Assembly: GCA_023379705.1 (NCBI GenBank)
Contig: JAMCPS010000019.1
Coordinates: 1 to 41,415 of the forward strand
Reading direction: 5' to 3'
Origin: Campylobacterota bacterium
Lineage (GTDB): Bacteria; Campylobacterota; Campylobacteria; Campylobacterales; Sulfurimonadaceae
DNA length: 41,415 nucleotides
Shown: piece by piece, positions 1 through 8,712 of the stretch
Position numbering within the stretch: the first letter of the stretch is position 1
Layout: every line of letters begins with the position of its first letter
Notes under the pieces: generated by a model
What the model was told of the DNA's origin: nothing
What the model saw: the letters and a program-made list of their open reading frames with translations, nothing else
The model's database searches: none
Made by a program: the position numbers and the translations under genes

Positions 1-570
1 CCAGTCAAATCCATCCATCCCAGTAGAAGATGTAGGAAGCGTTGACCGTTGACCAAAGAGCTTGTTGTAAGCGAGCTGACCCGTGAAACTGAGATTCTTA
101 GTAGCCGCATAGTTCATGTTAAGCCACAAACGGTTACTAAAAAGTGCATCGTTCTTTTGTTTTGTACCATCTGCCATTTTATAGTTGATATTATCAACGC
201 TCGTACGGAAATCAACACCGAGTTTAAGATTGTTGCCATTGGTTCTTTTGTTGAGAGTGCTTAGCTGATCATGAATGTCTTCAAGTTGTTCAGGAATACT
301 TTTTTGATCATCATCTTTTTCGACAGCAATTTTTATTTTACCTGAAGTGGCTTTTGCAGGTTTTTCATCGTCCTCATCCTCGTCATCTTTAACAACTACT
401 TTTTTTACCGCTGGTGCTGATTTTTCAGCTTTCATATTTGCAAGTTCTGCTTTAAGAGCATTCATCTCTTTTTCCATAGCTTCAAAGCGCTGCAGCATCG
501 TTCCCTCAGCCATAACAGTGGTTGACATAAGAGCCGCTGTGACAACGGAACCTAAAAATCGGTGTTTCAT
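1..570 (-). CDS. DUF3373-like outer-membrane protein, N-terminal part (cut by window edge)
   Basis: This is the first 190 residues of a minus-strand gene that runs off the left edge. The start ATG (complement 568-570) follows a strong AGGAG. Residues 1-22 form a signal peptide (MKHRFLGSVVTAALMSTTVMA). A short coiled-coil segment with EKEMNALKAELANMKAE follows, then a low-complexity acidic linker (about residues 70-77, DDEDEDDE). From about residue 120 the sequence turns into beta-barrel-like strands (LKLGVDFRTSVDNINY, LFSNRLWLNMNY, LSFTGQLAYNKLFG). A signal peptide, coiled coil and then barrel matches DUF3373-type porin-like proteins common in Campylobacterota. The substrate is unknown, and the family call is from memory of that layout. 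Confidence 0.75.
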   Translation of the reverse strand, partial: MKHRFLGSVVTAALMSTTVMAEGTMLQRFEAMEKEMNALKAELANMKAEKSAPAVKKVVVKDDEDEDDEKPAKATSGKIKIAVEKDDDQKSIPEQLEDIHDQLSTLNKRTNGNNLKLGVDFRTSVDNINYKMADGTKQKNDALFSNRLWLNMNYAATKNLSFTGQLAYNKLFGQRSTLPTSSTGMDGFDW

Positions 571-900
571 TCTAACTCCTTAATATTTTCGATACTTATG
601 TAATAAGCTTACTTATTGTTGCGAACGATATTAGCAAAGTTAATATAAAAAGAGTTTAAAAATAACAAAAAATGATGAATTTATTTCAATTGTATGGTGA
701 TTATGCTACAAAAGACAAATTAAAGACTTTCTTTAGTATAATTCGCCCGATTTTCTCTGCCGCTTTTTGAAGTCGCGTGAAAAAATTCGCAAGCGAATCT
801 CAAGTTTGTTCTCGTGCATCCGGTGCATCATCGGCTCTGTTTAAAGAATCGCCCAAGTAAACGAAGAGCAAAAATATTTTATTTTAAAAGGAGTCTTTTC
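571..900. other. divergent intergenic region between the porin-like gene and rpsB
   Basis: This 330-base stretch holds no gene. It carries the promoter and a leader of about 150 nt for rpsB on the plus strand. It must also carry the promoter of the minus-strand porin-like gene, but I see only AT-rich sequence there and no box I would defend. The leader contains a short perfect inverted repeat at 785-798 (ATTCG-CAAG-CGAAT) and a GTGCATC/GTGCATC direct repeat near 816-830. Confidence 0.6.
737..742 (+). promoter_or_regulatory. rpsB-tsf promoter -10 box with GC-rich discriminator
   Basis: A perfect TATAAT is followed by TCGCCCGA, a GC-rich discriminator before the expected start of transcription near 749. 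No -35 hexamer is evident, which is normal for the main sigma factor of this phylum. GC-rich discriminators are typical of stringently controlled translation genes. Confidence 0.6.
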
Positions 901-1668
901 ATGGTAACTATGAAAGATTTATTGGAGTGCGGTGTTCACTTCGGTCACCAAACACGTCGTTGGAATCCAAAAATGAAGAAATACATTTTTGGCGTTCGTA
1001 AGAACATCTATATTATTGATCTTCAAAAAACATTGCGTTTTTTCCGTGCTGCTTACCAGCAGGTTCTTGATGCGGCAGCTGAGGGTCAAACGGTTCTTTT
1101 CGTAGGAACTAAAAAGCAAGCGCGTGTTGCTGTACGTGATGCGGCAATCGCATGTGGCATGCCATATGTTGACAATCGCTGGTTGGGTGGAATGTTGACA
1201 AACTTTCCAACAATCCAAAAATCAATCCGTAAACTTGATATCATCGAAGAGATGCAAGCTAACGGTCAAATGAGCCTTTTGACTAAAAAAGAAGCATTGA
1301 TGATGAACCGTCAAAAAGAGAAGCTTATTGCGTATCTTGGCGGTATCCGTAACATGAAAACTTTGCCTGACATGATGTTTGTTGTTGATGCAGTCAAAGA
1401 GCACATCGCAGTTCAAGAAGCTCGTAACCTTGGTATTCGTATCGTTGCACCTCTTGATACTAACTGTGATCCGGATGTTATTGACATTCCAATCCCTGGA
1501 AATGATGATGCAATCCGTTCTATCCAACTTTTCTGTAAAGAAATGGCAGAAGCGATCAACGAAGGTAAAGCACTTCGCAACAGCGGAAGCGATGATGCGG
1601 CAGTAGAAGAAGCGACTGCAGAAGAAGTTTTCGAAGCGGCATCTGAAGAAGTAGCAGAGGAAGCGTAA
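901..1668 (+). CDS. rpsB: 30S ribosomal protein S2
   Basis: Ribosomal protein S2 joins the small subunit late and is needed for binding S1 and mRNA. The protein is 255 aa, close to the usual S2 length. It opens with [21 protein letters not shown] and includes FVGTKKQAR and [11 protein letters not shown], all S2 signatures. An open frame extends upstream to 814, but the ATG at 901 is preceded by AAGGAG at 889-894 and gives the canonical N terminus, so I chose it. The C terminus has an acidic alanine/glutamate tail (about residues 228-255). The gene sits 2 nt upstream of tsf, and the two are clearly one transcript. Confidence 0.97.
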   Translation: MVTMKDLLECGVHFGHQTRRWNPKMKKYIFGVRKNIYIIDLQKTLRFFRAAYQQVLDAAAEGQTVLFVGTKKQARVAVRDAAIACGMPYVDNRWLGGMLTNFPTIQKSIRKLDIIEEMQANGQMSLLTKKEALMMNRQKEKLIAYLGGIRNMKTLPDMMFVVDAVKEHIAVQEARNLGIRIVAPLDTNCDPDVIDIPIPGNDDAIRSIQLFCKEMAEAINEGKALRNSGSDDAAVEEATAEEVFEAASEEVAEEA

Positions 1669-1670
1669 TC

Positions 1671-2738
1671 ATGGCAGATGTAACAGCAGCTATGGTAAAA
1701 GACCTCAGAGCGGCAACTGATGCCCCTATGATGGACTGTAAAAAAGCACTTACTGAGTGTGATGGCGACATGGAAAAAGCGAAAGAGTTTTTACGTGATC
1801 GCGGTATGTCACAAACGGCTAAAAAAGCGGATCGTGTTGCAGCTGAAGGACTTTTGGGTCTTAAAGTTTCTGAAACATTTACATCTGCTTCATTGGTAGA
1901 AATCAACTCTGAAACCGATTTCGTTGCGAAAAACGACGGATTTATAGCTCTTGTTGGCAATACTGCAGCGCATGTATTTACCACAGGTGTCAGCACGGTA
2001 GAAGAATTGAATGAAACATCGTATGAAACAGGTACTTTCTCTGAATATTTTACGGCACAAGTTGCTCGTATCGGTGAAAAAATCGTAACACGTCGTTTTG
2101 TTACTCTTAATGCCGGTGAAAACGGTTGTGTAAACGGTTACGTTCACTCAAACGGCCGTGTTGGGGTTTTGGTAGCAATCACATGTGATTCTCAAAAAAC
2201 TGCCGATGCAATGGCGCCATTTGTTAAAAACATAGCAATGCACGCAGCGGCGATGAAACCTACTACAATGAGCTACAAGGATTTTGACCCTAAGTTTGTT
2301 GAAGAAGAGACTATCGGACGTATTGAAGCGATCAAAACGGAAAATGAAGAACTTGCACGTTTGAAAAAACCTCTTAAAAACGTTCCTCAGTACATTTCTA
2401 TGATGCAATTAACTCCTGAAGTTATGGCAACAGCTGAAGAAGCGATCAAAGCTAAGTTATTAGCAGACGGCAAGCCAGAAAAAATCTGGGCTAACATTAT
2501 CCCTGGACAATTGGCACGTTTTGTAGCAGACAATACAACTTTGGATAAAGAATTGGCCCTTTTGGATCAAAACTTTGTTATGGACGATACGCTATCTGTA
2601 GCTCAGGCTCTTGAAAAAGAGGCTGCGGCTCATGGCGGAACGGCTCAAATCGTTGAATTTGTCAAATACGAAGTCGGTGAAGGTATTGAAAAACAAGTCA
2701 ATGACTTTGCTGCAGAAGTAGCTGCACAAATGGCATAA
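1671..2738 (+). CDS. tsf: translation elongation factor Ts
   Basis: EF-Ts is the nucleotide exchange factor that regenerates EF-Tu-GTP. The 355 aa protein begins with an N-terminal UBA-like domain ([19 protein letters not shown], residues 10-28) and contains the conserved EF-Tu-contacting stretch [13 protein letters not shown] near residue 77. It is longer than the E. coli protein of about 283 aa, as I would expect for this phylum. It starts 2 nt after the rpsB stop, and a strong intrinsic terminator follows directly, so rpsB-tsf is a closed two-gene operon. Confidence 0.97.
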   Translation: MADVTAAMVKDLRAATDAPMMDCKKALTECDGDMEKAKEFLRDRGMSQTAKKADRVAAEGLLGLKVSETFTSASLVEINSETDFVAKNDGFIALVGNTAAHVFTTGVSTVEELNETSYETGTFSEYFTAQVARIGEKIVTRRFVTLNAGENGCVNGYVHSNGRVGVLVAITCDSQKTADAMAPFVKNIAMHAAAMKPTTMSYKDFDPKFVEEETIGRIEAIKTENEELARLKKPLKNVPQYISMMQLTPEVMATAEEAIKAKLLADGKPEKIWANIIPGQLARFVADNTTLDKELALLDQNFVMDDTLSVAQALEKEAAAHGGTAQIVEFVKYEVGEGIEKQVNDFAAEVAAQMA

Positions 2739-2741
2739 CTC

Positions 2742-2767
2742 TAAAAAAGCGAATTTTCGCTTTTTTA
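2742..2767 (+). terminator. intrinsic terminator after tsf
   Basis: A perfect hairpin pairs TAAAAAAGCGAA with TTCGCTTTTTTA and starts 4 nt after the tsf stop. The descending arm supplies the T-run. The A-run on the other side would let it also work in reverse. Confidence 0.85.
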
Positions 2768-2793
2768 GCCCCTCTTTTTAACCTCTTTTTCTC

Positions 2794-2799
2794 TATAAT
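2794..2799 (+). promoter_or_regulatory. -10 box placing the transcription start at the ATG of the ABC ATPase gene
   Basis: TATAAT is followed by six bases (TCTCAC) and then the ATG at 2806. Transcription would therefore begin at or within one base of the start codon. No Shine-Dalgarno lies between the tsf terminator and the ATG. Confidence 0.55.
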
Positions 2800-2805
2800 T
2801 CTCAC

Positions 2806-3450
2806 ATGAATCTTTTAAAAGCCACTTCTTTATCACATGCATTTGAATATCCATTATTTGAAGATATCTCTTTGGAGCTTAAATCTCAAGAATCTATGGC
2901 TATTATTGGTGTCAGCGGGAGCGGAAAATCAACCTTAATGCATATCCTCTCTTCTATGCTGGTACCTAATAAAGGGAGCGTAGAACTTTTTGGACAAGAT
3001 ATCTATCAATTAAATGAAAAAGAGATGGTTCGGCTGCGTCGGCATGATTTAGGACTTATTTACCAAAGCCATTATCTGTTTAAGGGTTTTAGCGGTTATG
3101 AAAATCTGGAAGTAGCAGCATTAATGGCGAATGAGACTATCGATGAGGTTTTGTTAAGGTCTTTGGGAATCGATAAAGTATGCCATCAAAAAGTGACAGA
3201 ACTTTCAGGCGGACAACAGCAGCGAGTATCCATAGCACGAGTATTGTCCAAAAAGCCGCGACTCATTTTTGCGGATGAACCAACAGGAAATCTGGACCAT
3301 GCAACGGCACAAGAGGTTATGAATATTTTCTTTAACTATCTCAAAGAGCACAATGCAGGGATGATATTGGTAACGCATGATGAATCATTGGCATCTCAAT
3401 GTAAGTACATTTATCGTATGCACGATGGTATTTTAACCAAGGTTCAATAG
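2806..3450 (+). CDS. LolD/FtsE-type ABC transporter ATP-binding protein
   Basis: This is a 214 aa ATPase subunit of an ABC transporter, cytoplasmic face of the inner membrane. Walker A is GVSGSGKST (about residues 35-43), the signature is LSGGQQQR (about 134-141), and Walker B is [18 protein letters not shown] is the H-loop. The DEPTGNLD form and short length are typical of the LolD/MacB/FtsE group. No permease partner (LolC/E-type) is adjacent; the next gene is fliR, 1 nt away. The start appears to lack a Shine-Dalgarno and to be leaderless. The exact substrate cannot be read from the sequence. I recall the same placement between tsf and fliR in Campylobacter. Confidence 0.85.
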   Translation: MNLLKATSLSHAFEYPLFEDISLELKSQESMAIIGVSGSGKSTLMHILSSMLVPNKGSVELFGQDIYQLNEKEMVRLRRHDLGLIYQSHYLFKGFSGYENLEVAALMANETIDEVLLRSLGIDKVCHQKVTELSGGQQQRVSIARVLSKKPRLIFADEPTGNLDHATAQEVMNIFFNYLKEHNAGMILVTHDESLASQCKYIYRMHDGILTKVQ

Positions 3451-3451
3451 T

Positions 3452-4216
3452 ATGGAATGGGCGCAACTGTTTAGCGAGGGCCGAACAGCCGCTTTTATTT
3501 TACTTTTTGTGCGATTCGGCTCTTTGTTTATGGCCGTTCCTATTTTTTCCCATGCCAATATACCGATGTCACTTAAAGCTGCTATGGCATTTTTTTTCAC
3601 GGTGGTCTTTTATGATTCCTTGCCAGTGTTGCAAATTCCCACAGACGCACTGACGATGACTGTTGCTATTTTGGGTGAGATGCTGTTTGGATTAGCCGTG
3701 GGAATCGTCTTACAGTTAGCTTATCATGTTATTACCTTTGCAGGTGGTCAGATATCTTTTATGATGGGTTTTTCACTCGCATCGGCCATCGATCCGCAGT
3801 CAGGAGTGTCGATGCCGATTGTAAGTCAGTTCTTGGCTCTTGTTGCGTTGATGGTATTGCTGGCATTGGATTTGCATCATTGGATTATATTGTTGGCATC
3901 TGCATCAATTGCAACCGTTCCCTTGGGCGGATTTATGGTTACCTCTGAATTATTTCAATATATCATGCATGGAATGTTAAACATGTTTGTGGTTGGATTC
4001 ATGATAGCCTTTCCTATAACTGCCCTTTCTATGCTGGCAGATGTTATTTTTGGAATGCTTATGAAAACCATGCCTCAGTTTAACTTGCTGGTTATTGGTA
4101 TGCCTATTAAAATCGGGGTCGCATTTTTAGTACTTATGGCAACACTAACTGCCACGATGATGATTGTTGCTTCGCAGATGCAAAGCGCCTACAATTTTCT
4201 GGAAAAGTTACTGTAA
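3452..4216 (+). CDS. fliR: flagellar type III export gate protein FliR
   Basis: FliR is a core integral membrane subunit of the FliPQR export gate at the base of the flagellum. The 254 aa protein is very hydrophobic, with about six membrane segments. FliR-like stretches include LLFVRFGSLFMAVPIF near the N terminus and AFAGGQISFMMGFSLASAIDP-like residues about 95-120, a hallmark of FliR/YscT. It ends near the usual length. The start codon is 1 nt after the ABC ATPase stop. Its 3' end overlaps the convergent minus-strand gene by 9 nt. Confidence 0.93.
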   Translation: MEWAQLFSEGRTAAFILLFVRFGSLFMAVPIFSHANIPMSLKAAMAFFFTVVFYDSLPVLQIPTDALTMTVAILGEMLFGLAVGIVLQLAYHVITFAGGQISFMMGFSLASAIDPQSGVSMPIVSQFLALVALMVLLALDLHHWIILLASASIATVPLGGFMVTSELFQYIMHGMLNMFVVGFMIAFPITALSMLADVIFGMLMKTMPQFNLLVIGMPIKIGVAFLVLMATLTATMMIVASQMQSAYNFLEKLL

Positions 4217-4690
4217 GTAAGGTTTGGAACGCTTTATCAAGGTAGTGATTTGTTTTTGTGCAGCAAGTATCAGTAAAGATTCATCGCTGCACCATACACT
4301 TGAGACATTCTCGCTTAAACTTTTTTCATTAAGTGATCCCGATAGGTGACAGACAAGGCTATTGTCAATCAGTATAAGGGTGTCAGTCAGGACACGCGGT
4401 GTATAACTGTAAAGAGTTACCCCTTCATACGCAATAAAGCGTAGAGCGTCTCCCGATGGCTTGGAAACAATAAGGTTGAGATGTGTTCCGTGGGAAATTG
4501 AGCGTAGTATGCTTTTACGCAATGAGGGATAGTTTAAGGATGGCGTGACAATGATAATCTCTTTTTGGCTGTTTTTGAGGTGTGTTTGAAGATAATGATT
4601 GAAACGGCTCCCTTCATCCGGGAGTAAAAATGGGAAAATGTTAGCATTTGCAATGGTAATTGTAAAAAGTAGGGCGATTAGTTTTATCAT
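4208..4690 (-). CDS. secreted phospholipase D-fold protein with degenerate active site
   Basis: This is a 160 aa protein with an N-terminal signal peptide (residues 1-17, MIKLIALLFTITIANAN), so probably periplasmic. The pattern EIIIVTPSLNYPSLRKSI followed by a basic/hydrophobic core and LILIDNSLVCHLSGSLNEKS resembles one repeat of the PLD/Nuc fold (IVDG...GSxN). The catalytic HxK appears replaced by TxT (T102, T104); D109 and the GSxN element (G118, S119, N121) remain. It may therefore be a structural or binding relative, not a nuclease or lipase. It is convergent with fliR and divergent from the acidic-protein gene, and interrupts an otherwise collinear block. A possible -10 (TATGAT) lies at complement 4711-4716. 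Confidence 0.55.
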   Translation of the reverse strand: MIKLIALLFTITIANANIFPFLLPDEGSRFNHYLQTHLKNSQKEIIIVTPSLNYPSLRKSILRSISHGTHLNLIVSKPSGDALRFIAYEGVTLYSYTPRVLTDTLILIDNSLVCHLSGSLNEKSLSENVSSVWCSDESLLILAAQKQITTLIKRSKPYLQ

Positions 4691-4767
4691 TTTATTTATT
4701 TTTAGTTACAATCATACCATGTAGTGCACAGTGATGCAATAGTAAAGTAAGAGAGGTTTGGCGTATA

Positions 4768-6162
4768 ATGAAAATTTTGTTGTTGAATGATAATCCGGTT
4801 GTACGCAAACTAGTAGCGTTAAGTGCGCAAAAGACAAAAGATGAGTTGAGTGTGATTTGGTCTGTGGATGAAGTTGAAGGTGATTCATACGATTTACTTA
4901 TCGTTGATGATGCCCATTACAGTGATGAGTCTATGGCTTCGTTGAAAGAAAAGATTCAGTACAAAACTTCCCTATTGATGGCAACACGTGGAAATGCTAC
5001 ACCTGCCGGATTTGACAAAGTAATTAATAAGCCTTTCTTACCAACAGATTTGGTTGATTTATTTTCTCAAATCGACAAAGATCTTTCATCATCAACACCT
5101 CAAATTGCTGAAGAAAAAACCAGAGCTATTGTTTTAGATAATACGATTAATATAGATGAAAATTTGAATTTTGATGATTTTGATATTGCTGAAGAAGATG
5201 AGATCGAAGCAGCGGTAAAGACAAATGTACTGGATCACGAAGAAGTTCAAGAATTACAAGATCTTCTTGATGATACGGATAATTTTGATATTGATGATGA
5301 GTTATCATTGGACGGTTTAATGGAAGATGATGAGATAAGAGACACAAATCATATTGTCAGTAATGATGATCTTCTCGAATCTTTGGATGATGATATTTTG
5401 CAAACCCTTGAAGCTGAAAGTTCAACTGGGAATGTAGAAAATGACCTTCAAGATGCAATGGAAGAGTTTGATTTTGATGAAGAACTGTTCGCGCAAGAAG
5501 AAGAGCCGGCAAAGGCGATCGAAGAAGCTTTTGAAGATGAAGATTTATTGGGATCTTTGGATGACTTGCTGGCTTTAGATGAAGAGTTTGATGATTTGAC
5601 CGGAGTAAGTGACGAGAAAGATACCGTAGATGCTGAGCCAGAGTCAACAGTTGATGAAGCGTTGGATGATTTGGATGCGCTTTTATTGGATGATTTAGCT
5701 ATGATGGATGATGAGTTCTCATCTTTGGAATCAGCCCAGGATGCACTAAGCGATGATGAGTTTGGTGAACTTGAACAGCAGATACAAGAAGCAGTAGAAG
5801 AACTTGGATTTGAAGATTTAGAGCAAGGACTAAATGAAGTTGAGATGGGAGAACTAGAAGGCCTTGAAGGTCTTGACAGTCTAAGCGAACGAGATATAAA
5901 GCTAGCCATTGGTGAAGAAGTTGAAGAGGCTGAAGCAGATACAGAAGCGATGGAAGAATTTTCAACGGTTGAACTGGAGGATGAGCTTGAAAATAGTGAC
6001 ACAGAGATAGTGGCTGTATCAGAAGAAGAGCATCATGGAACCCCTGCTGAGGGTATGGATGCACTTCAAGCTCTCCTTAAAGCACTTTCAAACGAAGATG
6101 TCGCAAAAACGCTTAAGGGGCTTAGCATTAATATCAATATCAATTTTGGGAATGAGAAGTGA
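4768..6162 (+). CDS. highly acidic protein with N-terminal receiver-like domain
   Basis: This 464 aa protein has two parts. Residues 1-105 look like a response-regulator receiver domain: MKILLLNDNP (acidic pocket, D8), DLLIVDDAHY (candidate phosphoacceptor D47/D48), LLMATRG (T73) and INKPF (K88). Residues 110-430 are an extremely acidic, repetitive region built from units like DDLLALDEEFDDL and probably disordered. The last 35 residues (DALQALLKALSNEDVAKTL, then ININI) look folded again. A poly-acidic protein sits in this place beside gmk in Campylobacter and Helicobacter from memory. Next to fliR, a flagellar or polar role is possible but not shown. Its stop overlaps the GTG start of gmk. 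Confidence 0.75.
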   Translation: MKILLLNDNPVVRKLVALSAQKTKDELSVIWSVDEVEGDSYDLLIVDDAHYSDESMASLKEKIQYKTSLLMATRGNATPAGFDKVINKPFLPTDLVDLFSQIDKDLSSSTPQIAEEKTRAIVLDNTINIDENLNFDDFDIAEEDEIEAAVKTNVLDHEEVQELQDLLDDTDNFDIDDELSLDGLMEDDEIRDTNHIVSNDDLLESLDDDILQTLEAESSTGNVENDLQDAMEEFDFDEELFAQEEEPAKAIEEAFEDEDLLGSLDDLLALDEEFDDLTGVSDEKDTVDAEPESTVDEALDDLDALLLDDLAMMDDEFSSLESAQDALSDDEFGELEQQIQEAVEELGFEDLEQGLNEVEMGELEGLEGLDSLSERDIKLAIGEEVEEAEADTEAMEEFSTVELEDELENSDTEIVAVSEEEHHGTPAEGMDALQALLKALSNEDVAKTLKGLSINININFGNEK

Positions 6163-6782
6163 ATCAAGAAAGTGGTGCTATTTTAGTTTTATCGGGGCCT
6201 AGCGGTGCTGGAAAAAGTTCTTTGATCAATAAAATCATAAAAGATATCGGACCAACTTATTTTTCAATTTCTACAACTACGCGTGCAATGCGTGAGGGCG
6301 AAATAGATGGTGTTGACTACCATTTTGTAAGTGAAGAGGTATTTACTCAAGAGATCGAAGCAGAGATGTTCCTGGAATATGCGGTTGTTCATGGGAATCA
6401 CTATGGCACTTCGTTGGGACCAGTAAAAACAGCCCTAAAAGAGGGAAAGCTTGTTATTTTTGACATTGATGTACAAGGTAATGATGCAGTACAAAATAGA
6501 TTGGGAGATATTACAACGTCGGTGTTTATCACGACCCCTACGCTGAAGGAATTGAATAAAAGACTTGTGAGCCGTTCAACGGACAGTGATGAAGTTATTG
6601 CGAATCGTTTAGAAATGGCCAAGCGAGAAGTTCAGCGTATTAGCGAGTACGATTATTTAATTGTGAATGATAATTTGGATGAAGCAGCGGAGATTTTGGT
6701 ATCCATTGCAAAAGCCGCACGGATGAAAATTCCAACCTTGCATATCAATGAATTTATTCAAATGTGGGAAGCACAAGCCTAG
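6159..6782 (+). CDS. gmk: guanylate kinase
   Basis: Guanylate kinase phosphorylates GMP to GDP with ATP in purine nucleotide metabolism. The 207 aa length is standard. The P-loop is [12 protein letters not shown] (about residues 11-22), the GMP-binding region includes [19 protein letters not shown], and [13 protein letters not shown] is present, followed by [10 protein letters not shown]. The start is GTG at 6159 and overlaps the preceding stop as GTGA, indicating translational coupling with the acidic-protein gene. Confidence 0.96.
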   Translation: MNQESGAILVLSGPSGAGKSSLINKIIKDIGPTYFSISTTTRAMREGEIDGVDYHFVSEEVFTQEIEAEMFLEYAVVHGNHYGTSLGPVKTALKEGKLVIFDIDVQGNDAVQNRLGDITTSVFITTPTLKELNKRLVSRSTDSDEVIANRLEMAKREVQRISEYDYLIVNDNLDEAAEILVSIAKAARMKIPTLHINEFIQMWEAQA

Positions 6783-6856
6783 ATAGTTATAAGGACGATT
6801 ACAGCATTGAGCCGTTATACTACCTCATTAAATTTCTTAGAGAAGGATGTCTGAAT

Positions 6857-7105
6857 ATGGCAATGCCTAGTGGATCAGAATTACTGTTAATTTTCGGAAT
6901 AGTTGTGTTGCTTTTCGGTGCGAAGAAAATCCCCGATCTTGCTAAAAGTATCGGTCAAGGGATCCGTGGATTCAAAAAAGAGATGAAAGACGAGGACACA
7001 GCACCACCGCCTACGGCTAATGTGACTCCAGAAGCTCCAAAGCAAGTAGAAAACGTTACCACAGTAGACGCAGAGCCTGTTCAAGAAACTACCAAACAAG
7101 CGTAA
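6857..7105 (+). CDS. tatA: Sec-independent protein translocase subunit TatA
   Basis: TatA oligomerises to form the passage for folded proteins with twin-arginine signals. The protein is 82 aa: a single N-terminal membrane helix ([20 protein letters not shown]), the hinge, an amphipathic helix ([19 protein letters not shown]) and a variable acidic/proline tail, which is the full TatA layout. An open frame extends upstream to 6764, but AGAAGGA at 6841-6847 and the domain start both point to the ATG at 6857. The gene lies 74 nt after gmk; a TATACT at 6816-6821 could give it a promoter of its own. Confidence 0.95.
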   Translation: MAMPSGSELLLIFGIVVLLFGAKKIPDLAKSIGQGIRGFKKEMKDEDTAPPPTANVTPEAPKQVENVTTVDAEPVQETTKQA

Positions 7106-7108
7106 ATC

Positions 7109-8689
7109 TTGAAGCAAAGAGTAGCTGCGTTTTTACGCGAAAAATTAAATTACGAGGTTATCCTCGAGAAGCCAAGAGATCGTTCTTTTGGCCATTTCGC
7201 CACTCCTATCGCTTTTTCCCTCGCAAAAGAACTGAAACAATCCCCAATGGCCATAGCGGAACAAATAGCTTCTTCGTTTGGTGAAGATGCAATATTTACC
7301 GCAGTGGAATCGGTCAAGGGATACATTAATTTTCGTCTCTCTGAAACCTTTTTAGATGAGTACGCTACATGGGCGCTGTCTCATGGTGAGCAGTTTGGCA
7401 GCGGAAATAAAACGGGATCGATTCTTTTGGAGTTTGTTAGTGCGAACCCGACAGGACCACTGCATATTGGGCATGCGCGTGGTGCGGTGTATGGCGACAC
7501 CATGTTACGATTAGGCCGTCATCTTGGATACGATATTACTGCGGAATATTACGTTAATGATGCGGGAAATCAAATCGACTTACTTGGTGTTTCTTTGCAG
7601 CTCGAAGGGCGCAGTTCATTGCTTGGTGAGAACGTTGAATGGCCTGAAAAGTATTACCGCGGTGAGTATTTGAGTGATTTGGCTAAAGAAGCGGTAAGTG
7701 AATTTGGCGAGGCTGCACTGCGTGATGAGAGCCGTCAAAAAGAGTTGGCACTGTGGGCAAAAGATAAAATTCTTGCTCTTATCGTTGAGGATTTAGCAAA
7801 CGTAAAAGTCCATTTTGATACTTTTGTTGGCGAAGCCTCTTTGTACGATGAGTGGGATCGCGTTATGGCAAAAATGGGCGAGGGTGTTTATCTCAGCGAG
7901 GGAAAAACGTTTATCAAATCTTCCGGCTTTGGTGATGATCATGATCGTGTTGTCGTACGTGAAGATGGACGTCCTACCTATCTTGCAGGAGACATCATCT
8001 ATCATAACCAGAAGTTTGAACGAGGCTATGATCACTACATCAATATTTGGGGTGCAGATCACCATGGATACATTGCGCGTGTTAATGCAGCAGTGAATTT
8101 CCTAGGTTATAACTCAGATAAGCTCGAAGTGTTGCTCTCACAAATGGTGAGTCTTCTCAAAGACGGTGAGCCGTTTAAGATGTCAAAACGTGCAGGAACA
8201 GTTATCCTCATGAGTGATGTTGTTGAGGAAATCGGTTCAGACGCTTTGCGCTTTATGTTTGCATCTAAAAAGTGCGACACCGCACTTGAATTTGATATCG
8301 AAGAACTGAAGCGTCAAGACAGTTCAAACCCTGTTTATTATGTTCAATATGCACATGCCCGTATCCAAACACTGATCGCTAAAAGTGAGATTGGGATGGA
8401 TGCTATTATGGCCGCGAAGTTGCATGGTTTAAGTTCGGATGCGGATGGATTGTTGTTTGAAGCATTGTTGTTACCTGAAATCATCGATGATGCGTTTGAA
8501 TCGCGTCAGGCACAAAAGCTTCCTGATTATCTCAAAGCCTTAGCCGCCAAATTGCATAAGTTTTATTATGATACGAAAATTATCGGCAATGAAGATGAAG
8601 CGAAGCTTTTGAAGCTTCTTTTGGTTGTTGCACTTTCTCTAAAAACAGGGTTTTCTCTTCTAGGAATCGAAGCTAAAGATCGAATGTAA
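7109..8689 (+). CDS. argS: arginyl-tRNA synthetase
   Basis: ArgS charges tRNA-Arg in the cytoplasm. It is a 526 aa class I synthetase. The N-terminal Add-1 domain covers about residues 1-100, the HIGH motif is HIGH at residues 119-122 within PTGPLHIGHARG, and KMSKR is at 357-361. The C-terminal helical anticodon-binding domain includes PVYYVQYAHARIQTL. The start codon is TTG at 7109, 3 nt after the tatA stop. A tRNA-Arg gene lies in the same window but 32 kb away. The gene ends inside a hairpin terminator. Confidence 0.96.
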   Translation: MKQRVAAFLREKLNYEVILEKPRDRSFGHFATPIAFSLAKELKQSPMAIAEQIASSFGEDAIFTAVESVKGYINFRLSETFLDEYATWALSHGEQFGSGNKTGSILLEFVSANPTGPLHIGHARGAVYGDTMLRLGRHLGYDITAEYYVNDAGNQIDLLGVSLQLEGRSSLLGENVEWPEKYYRGEYLSDLAKEAVSEFGEAALRDESRQKELALWAKDKILALIVEDLANVKVHFDTFVGEASLYDEWDRVMAKMGEGVYLSEGKTFIKSSGFGDDHDRVVVREDGRPTYLAGDIIYHNQKFERGYDHYINIWGADHHGYIARVNAAVNFLGYNSDKLEVLLSQMVSLLKDGEPFKMSKRAGTVILMSDVVEEIGSDALRFMFASKKCDTALEFDIEELKRQDSSNPVYYVQYAHARIQTLIAKSEIGMDAIMAAKLHGLSSDADGLLFEALLLPEIIDDAFESRQAQKLPDYLKALAAKLHKFYYDTKIIGNEDEAKLLKLLLVVALSLKTGFSLLGIEAKDRM

Positions 8690-8699
8690 TTCGATCTTT
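8675..8699. terminator. bidirectional terminator-like hairpin between argS and the flagellin gene
   Basis: A perfect 11-bp stem with a 3-nt loop (AAAGATCGAAT-GTA-ATTCGATCTTT) embeds the argS stop codon. It lies between two convergent genes and is symmetric enough to serve both. The T-run is short. Confidence 0.65.
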
Positions 8700-8712
8700 G
8701 TTCACATTCTCA

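Noticed and set aside
347-583. Plus-strand serine-rich open frame
   Set aside because: Antisense to the signal-peptide and acidic linker part of the porin-like gene, which has a good start and signal peptide.
5448-6002. Long minus-strand serine-rich open frame
   Set aside because: It is the mirror of the acidic repeat coding region of the plus-strand gene, where GAT/GAA/GAG repeats read as serine-rich on the opposite strand. No start context.
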